Positions 45,801 through 56,511 of a stretch of 64,000 bases of DNA are shown here, piece after piece (the stretch's first letter is position 1; each line of letters starts with the position of its first letter). The position numbers and the translations under genes were made by a program. The DNA comes from Tuctoria greenei (lineage: Eukaryota > Streptophyta > Magnoliopsida > Poales > Poaceae), in contig JAYESD010000007.1 in assembly GCA_036927565.1 (NCBI GenBank), forward strand, positions 127,198,230-127,262,229, read 5' to 3'. The notes below the pieces were generated by a model. That model was not told the origin of the DNA. It was given only the letters and a program-made list of their open reading frames with translations, and did not search any database.

Positions 45801-48800
45801 TGCTTTATTGGACGCGCCGCCTACCACGCCATTGAAGACCAGACGTCGCCATCAGAAGGAGACTTCCTCTCTGGAGCCCACACGTCAGAGTGCTAGGCAG
45901 GCGGCCTACCCCTCAGCGATCCCTGTTGCACAGCGGGCTCAACTCCACCTCATGCGTATCTTTAACAACACGTCAGACTCACCTATTGTCGACCTCACCA
46001 AATATAAGGCCACCTTCCAGAAACCCCTATCAAGTCAAACGATTGGAGTGATTTGTGGAGTCCTTCAGCTCGATAGCAAGCCACATGTTGATGTTGCCAA
46101 TGCTCTCGCGGCGGATGAGGTGGTTGCAGGCCTCTAGGCTGATGACTACCATCAGTCCTGGATTGCAGTGTGTCGTCCTATCTTCTGTTATGGGTAACCG
46201 AGTCAGTGTTCTGCTAAGCGTAGTGTGGTTGACTCTTCCAGTGTTTTGGGAAGTCTGTTGGTTCTTGCTTTCTGTTCAAGCAGCATGTGCAGCACCTGTC
46301 GGTCACTTGTGGTTGTTTCGTTTCAGTGCGTGTATAGCTGCTTTGGTAATGTGCTTTGGCTGCTGCTATTGCCCTATGTCTTGGTTTGATTCAGTTGCTG
46401 TTTAGTTGTTTATCAGTGTTTCCAATGGCTCAGAAGCATTTTAGTACTCTCTCCTGGAATGTTCGCGGCCTCAACCACCCAGCTAGAAGAATGGTTGTCC
46501 AATAATTTCTACAAACAGAGGCTCTGATGTTTGTCTGTTTGCAAGAAACCAAAATGTCCTCTATGTCAATCCAACTGCAACGCGAGATCTTGGGTGTCAA
46601 TCTTTCTGGTGTCGAAGTGTTACTTGCTGATGGCACACGGGGTGGCATCTTGATAGCATGGGATCCCACTTATGCCCAGGTGCACGATGCCAATATCGGC
46701 AAATACAACTTATCTGTTATGGTCCGCCTGGCAGGATTTGAAGAATCATTTAAATTGACATCGGTCTATGGCCCTTGTGATGACAATGACAAAACTGAAT
46801 TCTTGGTCGAGCTGGTCAATCTGAAGCCGACAGATAATGTGGTCTGGTTGTGTGTTGGTGACTTCAACCTCATCTATCAAGCTTGTGACAAGAACGACGC
46901 CAACATTAATCGCCGGCTAATGGGATCCTTTCGGCATTCCATAGACACATGTGAGCTTACTGAATATGCTTTACAGAACCGGCGATTCACCTGGAGTAAT
47001 GAGCGTGTCAATCCCACGATGATTCGATTGGATTGGATGTTCTACAACAAGGAATGGGACATTACTTTCCCTAATATGCACCTCCGACCATTGTCATCCT
47101 CCTTATCAGATCATTGTCCGATCCTACTAAGTCATCTGTTAAGACCTAGGCGCCAAGCGATATTCCGATTTGAGTCCTTTTGGACTAAAGTGCTTGGGTT
47201 CCAAGAAACTGTCAATAATGCATGGGAATCCACTTTTGTCCAACGCTCTCCAATCATCACCTTCCAGAACAAACTCAAAGCCACAACTTCAACTCTCTAA
47301 AAGTGGAGTCGGTCAGTGTTTGGTAAATGCAGAGAGCAGCTGGCTATGATAAATGAGTTAGTTCTTCAACTTGATGTTGCTCAGGAACTTCGTGATCTAA
47401 CAAAGGATGAGATGGTACTGTGACGGGACATTAAGGCCAGATTGCTGGGTTAGCGGCTGTTGAACGAGCCAGACGTAAGCAAGCCTCAAGGATCACATGG
47501 ATCAAAGCTAGTGATGCGTGTACCAAGTTTTTTCACATGAAAGGGAATGCACATTCCCGAAAGTTATTTATACCTCGCCTGAAGCACCCTGTACAAGGAT
47601 TTACCTCTGTGCACGATGAGATGACCAACATATTGCATTAGCACTTACATAATACATTGGGGTCCCGTGTGCAGCGCCAATCAACCTTCCAGTGGAATCA
47701 ACTACAAATTCCTGCTCTATGTGACCATGAGCTAGACAAGGAGTTTTCTGCGGAGGAGATAAAATAGGCCATTCAGGATTTGCCGAATGAAGAGGCACCA
47801 AAGCCTGATGGTTTTACTAACGATTTCTATCAGAATTGTTGGGAGATTATCAAGTCTGATCTGCTAGCTGCCTTCCAGGACTTATTCCGACTGCGAGGTG
47901 GATACCATAAGATGCTTAATGGTGCCATCATTATATCCATGACAATTTTATATATGTTAGAAACTTGGCATAGATCTATCATCAGAAGAGGAAGCCGATC
48001 CTGATGTTTAAATTTGATATATCCAAAGCTTTTGATTCTATCTCATGGGAGTTTATGATCGAGATGCTAGAGCACAAAAGATTTCCTAGGCGTTGGATTA
48101 ATTGGCTATGTTTGCTCTGGTACTCAGCCTCATCAGCTGTCAAACTAAATGGTAACATCGGTGAGTGGATACAGCATCGGAGGGGACTACGCCAGGGCGA
48201 TCCCATATCACCATCTCTCTTCATCCTCGGCATCGACATTCTGCAGCGAGTATTCGGGGCGGCAACTAGAGAGGGTATGCTCACACCTTTGGTTGATACT
48301 GCTGCGAGGACCAGAGTCTCCCTTTATGCCGACGATGTTATTGTCTTCGTCAATCCGGACCCAGTAGAGGTAGAGAGAGTGATGCAAATCATGGACAATT
48401 TCGACCTGTCGTCCGATCTCCACGTCAACATGAGCAAGAGTTCGGTTGTACCTATACAGTGTTCAGAGCTTGACGTGCCAGCCATACTTCAAAGCTTTCA
48501 AGGGCGAGTAGTGGATCTTCCAGACAGCTATTTGGGACTACCGTTAACCACCTTCCGACTGTCAATGGTGCAGCTGCAACCAACATTGGATAGAGCCTAT
48601 GCACGTCTTGCAGGTTAGCAGGGACCTTTACCGTCCATGGCTGGGCGCCGGGAGCTGGTCAGGTCGGTGTTGAGCACTCTACCGATCTATGCGATGACGG
48701 TGCTTAAATTGCCCAAACCTTTCATTGCCGCTCTAGATAAATTGAGGCGCCATTTTTTGTGGTCTGGAACTCAACTACATAATGGTGCTAGGTCAAAGGT

Positions 48801-51539
48801 CAATTGGACTAAGGTTTGCCGTTCAGTGGATAGAGGAGGTCTAGGGCTTCTCGACTTAAACAGATTTGGCAGAGCACTGAGACTTCGTTGGCCTTGGCAT
48901 CAGTGGCACTCTCCATCCAAACCATGGGTTGGTGTGAAACTGCCAGTGGCTTCCAGTGACGAGGACTTGTTCGCCGCAGCTACGAGTATCACGGTGTGGA
49001 ATGGTCATCAAGCAAAATTTTGGATTGATAATTGGCTACATGGTTGTCCTCTAGCGTCTACTTTCCCATCACTGTTTGCTGCAAGCTGGCGGAGAAGGCA
49101 AACCGTTGCAGCTGCAATGCGTGATCAGACTTGGCTCCGTGACATGATGCCTCTCCCCGCATTGAGTTTGTGGTCAACAGTAATGCAGCTATTAGAAGTG
49201 TTACAAGATGTCGACCTCGTAGACAACCCGCAACAACCGGACTTGATCACTTGGACCTTTACAACGAACGGGGAATTCTCGGTACGTTCCGCTTATAGAC
49301 TTCAGTTCGAGGGCTCTTGCCTCTCTTGGTACCCGTCACGGATATGGGATGTTTGGGCACCACCAAAATGCAAGTTTTTTTATTTGGCTCATGGTGCAAG
49401 ATAGGTTGTGGACTGCAGCTCGGCTACAGAGAAGGGGATGGCCAAACCATTATCTCTGCACCTTATGCCTTCGGAACGTTGAAACAACCATACACTTGTT
49501 TATGGAGTGTCCGGTGTCACGTCTAGTCTGGAGCTCAATGGCTCGTGCAATGCCCTGTAGACCCTTAATCCGGCCTCTTGGACGCCGACGTCTGACATCG
49601 GGTCCTGGTTCCAGCACCTTGTTAGTCCAGGACAACAAGCGCGGGGTGCCTGTTCTGTGACCCTCCTCGTCTGTTAGATTCTATGATGCGAGCAGAATCG
49701 GAGAGTATTTGACCAAAAAGAGAAGACACTGCCTCAGATACTCAATGCAATCTCGGACGAAATTAGTCTCTGGACGATGGCAGGGGCCAAAGAATTACCT
49801 TGCTCCCGTCTCTCTCTGTAGTTAGTACCAGATAGTGAGTGTTGTGCACATCTAGTGCGCTGTAACATTCATCTGTAATCTGTACTCATTTGTGCTCTTT
49901 TGCTTAATATATGCCTGTCCGACCGGATCTTTCTAAAAAAACTAATTACAGTTAATAATGACTCTGTAATTCTTCTAATAGGCTGGATGTAGGTGAAGGG
50001 AAAGATGTCAGCTTGGATGGGCATTGCCCTAGATGGAAGCTGCACAAGCAATGCATCAAGTACCTTGGCCCTGTAAGTTCCATCTCTTTTCTGTTCAGAG
50101 AACTCAACAACCATTCAGAAAGAATCTTTCCCGGTCGTTGCAGAGGTTACATGCTACTAACAAGATATGTTGCCACGGCACTATGCAGAAAGAAAGGGAA
50201 GCCTATGAAGTGATAATCGAGGATGCAAGGCTGATGTATAGGCTGAGCCGTCAGAGAGTCGACACGACAGGAAGCGACAAGGGGATAAAATGGATCTTCG
50301 TTCTGAGCACATGCAAGAATCTCTATATCGGGCAGGTAAATTTACCTTCTTTAAAAAGTTCACACGCATTTCTGGTGAACTTTTACACTATTGTGGTTAT
50401 TGATGAGATGCTGAAATTTGGTTGCAGAAACAAAAGGGGGTATTCCAGCACTCAAGCTTCCTTGCAGGCGGAGCCACATCTGCTGCAGGGAGACTAGTTG
50501 TAGAGGATGGAACTCTGAAGGTACCGAAGCAATCTGTAGATTGCATAGCAGCGACACAGAGTTTGCTCTTGCTCGACTCTGAATTCGTCTGTTTCAGGCT
50601 GTGTGGCCTCACAGCGGGCATTATCGACCCACGGAGCAGAACTTTCAGGAGTTCATGAACTTCCTGAAGGAGAGGAGCGTCGACCTTACCAACGTGCAGG
50701 TGAGAATCAAGAAGAGAGTCATGTCTAGCACTCGTAACGGCCAATATACTGTTCTATGTTATCTGATACTTGTATTCTGTTGGTTTTTTTCGGTTTGGCT
50801 ACAGTTGAGCCCTTCAGAAGGTGAAGAAGATGCCGACTTCAGCCTCAAAGGTGGTCAACCTCAACTGGAGCTAACTGACCACTGTGAACCAGAGAATGAA
50901 CAAGCTGCGCAAGACCATGGCGAAGATGAAACCGAGACTACAAATGTAGCAGCTAGAGTGTCATCTACCGAGACCGAGACAGGCACACCGACAATGATCA
51001 GGAAGATCCCCACAGCCAACAGGCTTCATGGGAAGCGACCACCCAGTCTGCAGATCAACTCCAACAACAGAATCCCAACACCACCCACTGCTTACAGCAA
51101 CACCAGGTCATCACCGGGTGCAAAAGACATAGTGCCAGACTCCGCCATGTTCGGCGAGTGTCTAGACTTCTGCAAGAGAAATCTATTTGCTGAGGACGGC
51201 TACGAGGAGGAGGATCTGGTCGAGGTGCCGGAGGAATTGATCCTGAACCGCATCAACTCCAAGAGGTCAATGAGATCGTACCAGCTGGGGAAGCAACTGC
51301 CGTTCCAATGGAGCACCGGAGCAGGGCCACGGATCGGATGTGTCCGCGACTACCCTTCAGAGCTCCAGTTCCTGGCATTGGAAGACGTCAGCCTGTCACC
51401 ACAGGGCAGTAGGGCGATGAGGTTCACATCACCGAGGCCAAGTGCATTGACACCAAACAGCATCCCCACAACGCAAGCTCACAACATGAATATATCACTC
51501 AAACCTAGGCAGAGGAGTGTTACTTGGGCTGCCTTCTGA
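42812..51539 (+). CDS. IQ-motif calmodulin-binding protein, IQM family (9 coding exons)
   Basis: Plant-specific IQM-type protein, expected to bind calmodulin without Ca2+ through one IQ motif. Exons: 42812-43257, 43375-43489, 43611-43676, 43763-43851, 49982-50072, 50189-50335, 50428-50520, 50598-50699, 50805-51539; GT-AG and in phase throughout, 627 residues. The IQ motif (AALRLQKVYKSFRIRRQLAD) is at about residues 119-138, followed by the family block (VEQRWWKLLDFALLKRNSV, KPETAVSKWSRARMRAAKVG, IDPRHRYGHNLHFYYHRWL, KWIFVLSTCKNLYIGQ, AVWPHSGHYRPTEQNFQEF). The C-terminal third (about 384-627) is acidic and low in conservation, ending RSVTWAAF. Intron 4 is 6130 bp because of an L1 LINE. No lesion is seen in the host exons. 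Confidence 0.9.
43950..46136 (+). pseudogene. LINE ORF1 pseudogene (CCHC zinc-knuckle protein)
   Basis: Nucleic-acid-binding ORF1 of a plant L1 element. Near its start are two knuckle-like units (CFRCLARNHFVAQC and CVCCLHNGHTAR). A central conserved part (44474-45427) reads FIARLTHPDQCDAVL, YCVKIVIEGLPWFARCAEAV and YDFTLMRP, in a different frame. The C-terminal part (45793-46136) reads LRIF-type LHLMRIFNNTSDSPIVDL and ALAADEVVAGL. At least two frameshifts separate these pieces. Confidence 0.7.
46425..49660 (+). pseudogene. LINE ORF2 pseudogene (endonuclease, RT, zf-RVT)
   Basis: Starts MAQKHFSTLSWNVRGLNHP at 46425, with a stop near 46500. The AP-type endonuclease (46527-47300) has CLQETKM, GDFNLIYQ and SDHCPILL. 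A decayed linker follows, then RT (48004-48618) with FKFDISKAFDSISWEF, GLRQGDPISPSLFILG and the catalytic LYADDVIVF. After a stop at 48616 the thumb/connection region continues (48637-49404, WIDNWLHGCPLA), and after a frameshift a zf-RVT finger (CTLCLRNVETTIHLFMECPV) ends at 49660. Key catalytic motifs are intact but the frame is broken in several places. Confidence 0.9.
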
Positions 51540-52230
51540 AGTTTTGCCTGTTTTTGAAATGCAAACTGTCATAATGAGAGGGAATGGTGAGAGCGTATGA
51601 TTAGTTATGGAGAGTAGCACATCACTTTAGTTCAGAGTTAACATGTGGCTTACATTGATATGTCATCACCATGGAGGATCAATGGTACTAATAATTCAAC
51701 GAGCGTGTTAATGGACATTTTCAGTACATACATAGCAATAGCAGATTTTTAGTTCTATATGGAACATCATATATGCTCCACATTCCACAAACCAGAGATA
51801 CACAGCCAAAATTGCAACCTGAGCACAATAAATTAGCAGGATACCCCCCCCCCCCCCCCAGCAGCATTAATCAGCACGACATTACATATATCACGGTAGA
51901 AGTCACTAATAACAACCAAATAAGCAACTTCGCAGACAAACAGGTAAAAACCGAATAAACAATTCTGACTTATTGCAACACTGAAATAGCATAATACGCC
52001 ATATGATTCATGTTACACAAGGAGATAAGAGCATAAACATGTTGCATAACAACACTAGTAGTTTAACTCAGGTAGTAACAGACCAAAACTGCAACCAGAT
52101 GAGACTCATACTACATAGACTATTCAGAGACAAAGCAACAGGGTCCAATGGCATGGTACCAAAAGCAGTACACTAAGCAAGGGAGCAACAATCCATCATG
52201 GGAACATTTCAAGATTGGAACTGAGAGCAA
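51540..52230. other. 3' regions of convergent genes IQM and eS28
   Basis: Non-coding. It holds the IQM 3' UTR and the distal eS28 3' UTR, with a 16-base C run at 51844-51859. No transposon was recognised. Confidence 0.4.
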
Positions 52231-52248
52231 CAGACATTGACAGCTGCT

Positions 52249-52446
52249 TCAACGCAGCCTCCTGGCCTCTCTCTCAGACTCAAGCAGAGTGAGGATGTCA
52301 CCCTCCCGGACAGGGCCCTTGACGTTCCTCATGATGAGACGGTTCTGATCATCCAGGAACTTCACTCTGACCTGGGTCACTTGACCCCTCGAGCCGGTGC
52401 GGCCCATCACCTTGACCACGACGGCAAGCTTAACCTGGGTATCCAT
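52249..52446 (-). CDS. RPS28: 40S ribosomal protein S28 (eS28)
   Basis: A 65-residue single coding exon, the usual length of eS28. The sequence holds the highly conserved VVVKVMGRTGSRGQVTQVRV and NVKGPVREGDILTLLESERE, ending ARRLR. Small-subunit protein near the mRNA exit, cytosolic translation. The base before ATG is preceded by TTGATGCAG, a clean splice acceptor, so an intron lies in the 5' leader, as is common for plant ribosomal-protein genes. The start is fixed by the conserved MDTQVKLA N-terminus. Convergent with IQM. Confidence 0.97.
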   Translation of the reverse strand: MDTQVKLAVVVKVMGRTGSRGQVTQVRVKFLDDQNRLIMRNVKGPVREGDILTLLESEREARRLR

Positions 52447-53228
52447 GCTGCATCAACAGAATGAGTTTCATTAGGCAAAGCAAAAGTGGTCATATGGATA
52501 TTGCAAATACTTCAACTTCACTGGGTTGTGGATAAAGCTTGTGATCACAGCTAGGTTTCAACTGCAGTTTGAAAGCTTCAGCGTATATGAACAGCAACAC
52601 AAATGAAGAGTGGTTAATACAATTTATGTGGCTAAATGATGTTATAGCTGTAACAGAACAAGTTATGTGTCAGCAAGAGCAAAACCTACACCATGAAGAT
52701 CGTTTCCACAGGGAACCATATTTTTCTTTTGTGGAATCTACTGTAGAGATTACTAAGAATGAGGAAATCGGAGCAGCAAACCGTGCTAATATTCGGAAAA
52801 AAAGTTCACTACCTTATCATGTTAACTTTCCATTCATCAACACTTAAATTTCCAAATCCTGACCATAAGAACAACACTCGCACTGTTACTTCAAATCTGT
52901 AGATAAATTTCCTACAAGCATCAGTCTACCATGAAGCCACCTCTACAAACCTGCAACTGCCTAGCTAATGATATAACCAGGACAACTAATCATCTTTCAT
53001 AGAGTTGGCAGCTCTACTGTGGGAGATCGAAGGTAGTTATCTCAATGGCCAAAAGGACGACACCAACACGAACTGCAATAAACAACTTTCGGATCCGCTA
53101 GGAGAGAAACATCTGATGCTACGTGACTCGTGCAGAAGGGGCGAATCGGAGCCGAACCTTTCTTTCGCTGCTGGAGACGGCGACGGCGCGAGGAGGGAGA
53201 AGTGGAGAGAGAGACCAGGCGACGAGGC

Positions 53229-53260
53229 AAAACCCTAGCTCTCTTTTGGTGATTATATAA
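53229..53260 (-). promoter_or_regulatory. eS28 core promoter: telo-box and TATA box
   Basis: On the minus strand TTATATAATC (53251-53260) precedes AGCTAGGGTTTT (53229-53240). The latter is the AAACCCTAG telo-box, frequent just downstream of the TATA box in plant ribosomal-protein genes. It lies about 790 bp before the start codon; the leader intron fills the gap. Confidence 0.75.
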
Positions 53261-53274
53261 GACTCGCTCTCGCT

Positions 53275-53632
53275 GACTAGGGGGCCGAATGACTTGGGGC
53301 CGAATGACTTGGGGCTGAAATTTAGGCCTGATAATGAACTGAGGTCTGATCCGAACTCCAATTCAGCCTTTGTTTTCGTTTAATGGACTCTATTCTAGCC
53401 TGATCCGGTTTGGGTCTAATGACCGAGTTTTTTCTCAAAAATAATATTATTTTAATTTAAATTTACAAAGCGAAGTATCGAATCAAACAACTAAAACTAG
53501 GTACATATCGTTCTCCATTGAGAGAGATTCGTTTCGGGGAGGGGGTGCATGTCGTTCTTCATTGGGAGTTTAATGACACTTTTTCATATAAGCCTCTGAA
53601 ACGAATCTCATCCGATTGAAATGAATCACTCG
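53275..53632. other. Intergenic with a short GGGGCCGAATGACTT tandem repeat
   Basis: A 15-base unit (GGGCCGAATGACTTG) occurs twice and a third time in part at about 53281-53318. The rest has no identifiable content. Confidence 0.5.
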
Positions 53633-53739
53633 TGGCGAGATTTACCCTACCCTTTTACCTATTTAAAGATTCCCACTCCTTCTCTCCAATACAAAAAAAA
53701 AAACTAAACCTCTCACATTCCTTCCCCAATCCTGACACA

Positions 53740-54245
53740 TTTCTTCTTCATTCCTCTCACATTCTAGTTCTTATGGAGTGGCCTACATCACCAACAAATA
53801 AAAAGGGAAGAGTGGATATCCCTAAGGGAATAGAGCATCATATGTGTTTGTATGGCATTCCTTGCCGTTTTGTGAGGTGTTTTATTTTCAAGGACATGTA
53901 CACTTTGAGAACGATCTCCCTCATAGGACGATGCCATATTTTCCCGATAGTAGATGACAGGGATATACAAACTTCATGACTCTATCAGTTTCGTATTCAT
54001 ATTTACATTACATACGCATGTAACAACATATGTTGAACCATCGAGTACGTCCAAAACATTGGTCCGACATGATAGCTAGCACTTCTTTTTATGATTTGGA
54101 TTTTGAGATGAGGATCCAGGAGATCACGAGGGGGTGGGCTAGGAAGAGGACCATCTCCGCAAGGCTAAGAAAGAGCATGCGCAAAGGGAGGAAGAAGAAC
54201 ATAGCCGATGGATGGATGAGAAATACATCGCCCTACGAGGTGTGA
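53740..54245 (+). pseudogene. Possible GRF-zinc-finger-type transposon-associated gene fragment
   Basis: A plus-strand frame from 53773 reads MEWPTSPTNKKGRVDIPKGI then HHMCLYGIPCRFVRC, resembling the start of grass GRF-finger-like proteins often linked to transposons. A second frame at 54030-54245 (DLDFEMRIQEITRGWARKRT, KGRKKNIADG) may continue it as a basic coiled segment. Frames are broken between them. Identity is tentative. Confidence 0.3.
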
Positions 54246-54718
54246 AAGACTAAGCGGGGGCACCTGCGCGAGAGAGCTCACCACACAAGGGAAGTCGGGC
54301 CATATGCTTTTAGGATGGGGAAATATCCCCACAACACTCGGTGTAGGTATCAGATGTATCATGTTTTGCTCAAAATTTAATTTCCCTAAGACGTGTTAGG
54401 AGTACTTTGATGCACGGTTAGGTTGGTCATGAAGTACATCGTACACACGTCATTTGTTAGTCTATGTAGTTTATTTTTATGTGTTAACAATTATGCTAGT
54501 CGGGCTTAGCTTATTTGTGCTTCGACAACACATAAATGTATAAACATAAATCGTACAATAAGACAAACATATTCCTCGTACATGAAAACATAAAATATAC
54601 AGGACAACGTAGTTCATAAACAACAACAAATAAAGATAACGAAACTAAGTAGAATAAGAAGGACAAAAATGACTAGGATCGGAATCCAAGTCGGAGTATG
54701 TTACATACTGGGTCCACC

Positions 54719-54896
54719 TTCTGAGAGTACAGAGTGTATGATTCATCGTTAGTACAAGGTGATGGTGATGCAACCTCTTCGCAGTGAAAGACAAGATGCT
54801 CGACGTTTTCTGAGAGTACAGAGTGTATGATTCATCGTTAGTACAAGGTGATGGTGATGCAACCTCTTCGCAGTGAAAGACAAGATGCTCGACGTC
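54719..54896. repeat. Perfect 89-bp tandem duplication
   Basis: CTGAGAGTACAGAGTGTATG and the following bases to GATGCTCGACG occur at 54721 and again at 54810, an exact head-to-tail copy with 89-bp spacing. Confidence 0.95.
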
Positions 54897-55559
54897 CTCA
54901 AAAAACTCTTGAAGTTAGCAATGCAACAGTTAACTCTCTAGGAGTGTTCGACGGCTAATTGAACAGAACAATATTGTCTATCTTTTGTTTCAAGTCGCAT
55001 GTGGTGTGATCTACGACACTCGCCGAGCTCAACAAAAGCTCAAACATGCATCGGACAACATACTAGTAACGCTTCACTTTAATTTTCCTTCCCCTCCTAC
55101 TGTTTCTTTTATGATTTTCATGTGAATATAATGAGTTTGGCCATGAGTGACCTCTTAAATAGCCTTTGACCAAAATCTCACCCGGGCTAGATTTGGCCAA
55201 GATGGTCGTCTGCAAAGATTCCATGGGGCATTTTTTTTGGAAACTCGTACGCGGCCGCCAGCCAAATCGCACCCCATGAGGAGTGAGATGTACCTAGTTT
55301 TGCAATTATTTGATTCACGTAGCCTATTTTGTAAGTTTAAATTAAAATGATACTATTTTTTTAAAAAAATAATCCTTGATGAACCATGTACCTTGGCGTG
55401 ATCCAACCGAATTGAGAGATAGAGCCATAGAGGAGTCCGTGTAGATCATTTTCATACCTAGCTGAAATGGATCATTTGGAAGAGATGGCCCTCATGGGAC
55501 ATTAAACTATTTTTTGTGCCTACTTCCCTCTGTATGTTTTTCTGTTTTGAAGGAAAAAA
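54897..55559. other. Intergenic, no gene seen
   Basis: No ORF or repeat with recognisable identity. Confidence 0.4.
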
Positions 55560-55814
55560 ATACTACGAATTGAACATCTTAAGAAAATGAAAATTTACAT
55601 ATGACCTCAAAAGTACTCCCTCCATCTCAAATTATTTGTCACTCTCTAGTTCATTTTTGAACTAGAGATGAATTAGAGAGTGACTACGAACTGAACATCT
55701 TAAGAAAATGAAGATTTACATATGACCTCAAAAGTACTCCCTCCATTCTAAATTACTCGTCACTCTCTAGTTCATTTTTGAACTAGAGAGACAAGTAATT
55801 TGAGATAGAAAAAG
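55560..55814. repeat. Tandem duplication that includes a Stowaway MITE
   Basis: A 120-bp segment (TACGAAYTGAACATCTTAAG through TTCATTTTTGAACTAGAG) occurs at 55563-55672 and 55684-55793. The second copy contains a complete 78-bp Stowaway (55737-55814, flanked by TA) starting CTCCCTCCATTCTAAATTAC; in the first copy the right half of the MITE is rearranged. Confidence 0.8.
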
Positions 55815-56511
55815 TAAGTTGTACTTGAGAAAAATCGACCGCAAAATCAATGGTAAACATTTATGCTATGATTCTCAAGGTCATATCATCGGATCTGAAA
55901 GGTCAATAGGAATCGAGCTCCAACGTACCACAACAACAACAACAAAGCAAAACAAAACAAAAATCGGTCTCGCAAAAGTTGTTTTTATTCTTCTTTATTC
56001 TATATCTTCAAGAATTTTGATCTTCCCAAATAACCTGCCGGAATATAAAAAGTACATAACGTTGGAATTTGGAAAGATCGACAATGAAACGAGCTGCTGC
56101 AGTGTTAACACAACAATACCGTTGATGTTCTCTGAAATGAGGGCAGGGGGCTGCAAGTTAACACGCTAAGCAAGAAACAAACAACCTACCAAACTGGCTA
56201 TTGGGTGTTGCAAACAGGGGGTCAGCAATAAGCAGGAGTCTACATATTACCATTTCTAAGAAAAAAAATGATTAGCAACTATTCGCTATGATAATCAGCT
56301 GTTTACAGATCCCAGCTTGTGGTGTCAACGGTGTCCTCCGTGGTTGCAGATCAGGATTGATTTTCCGAGTTTGGATATGGGTTTACGGGATGTGTTGGCT
56401 GCGCCGATGATAAATTACACTACAAACATCAAGTGGCCCATCATAAGCAGCTATTTAGAACACAAGGGTACAGTAAGTTGAGCTTATACCATTTCAGTAT
56501 CCCCTTTGGAC

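Larger units (their letters stand above)
43866..49941 (+). mobile_element. L1-type LINE in IQM intron 4
   Basis: Full-length-looking non-LTR element on the host-gene strand. ORF1 lies at about 43950-46136 and ORF2 at 46425-49660, followed by a 3' non-coding part ending CTTTCTAAAAAAA (A7, 49935-49941). The 5' end is uncertain: it lies somewhere between 43852 and the first LINE coding sequence. No convincing target duplication was found. Stop codons and frameshifts in both ORFs show it is inactive. Confidence 0.85.

Noticed and set aside
43857..49951. TAATTTCAG / TAATTACAG as target duplication of the L1 LINE
   Set aside because: One mismatch in a short AT-rich string, and the implied pre-insertion intron of about 44 nt would be too short to splice in plants.
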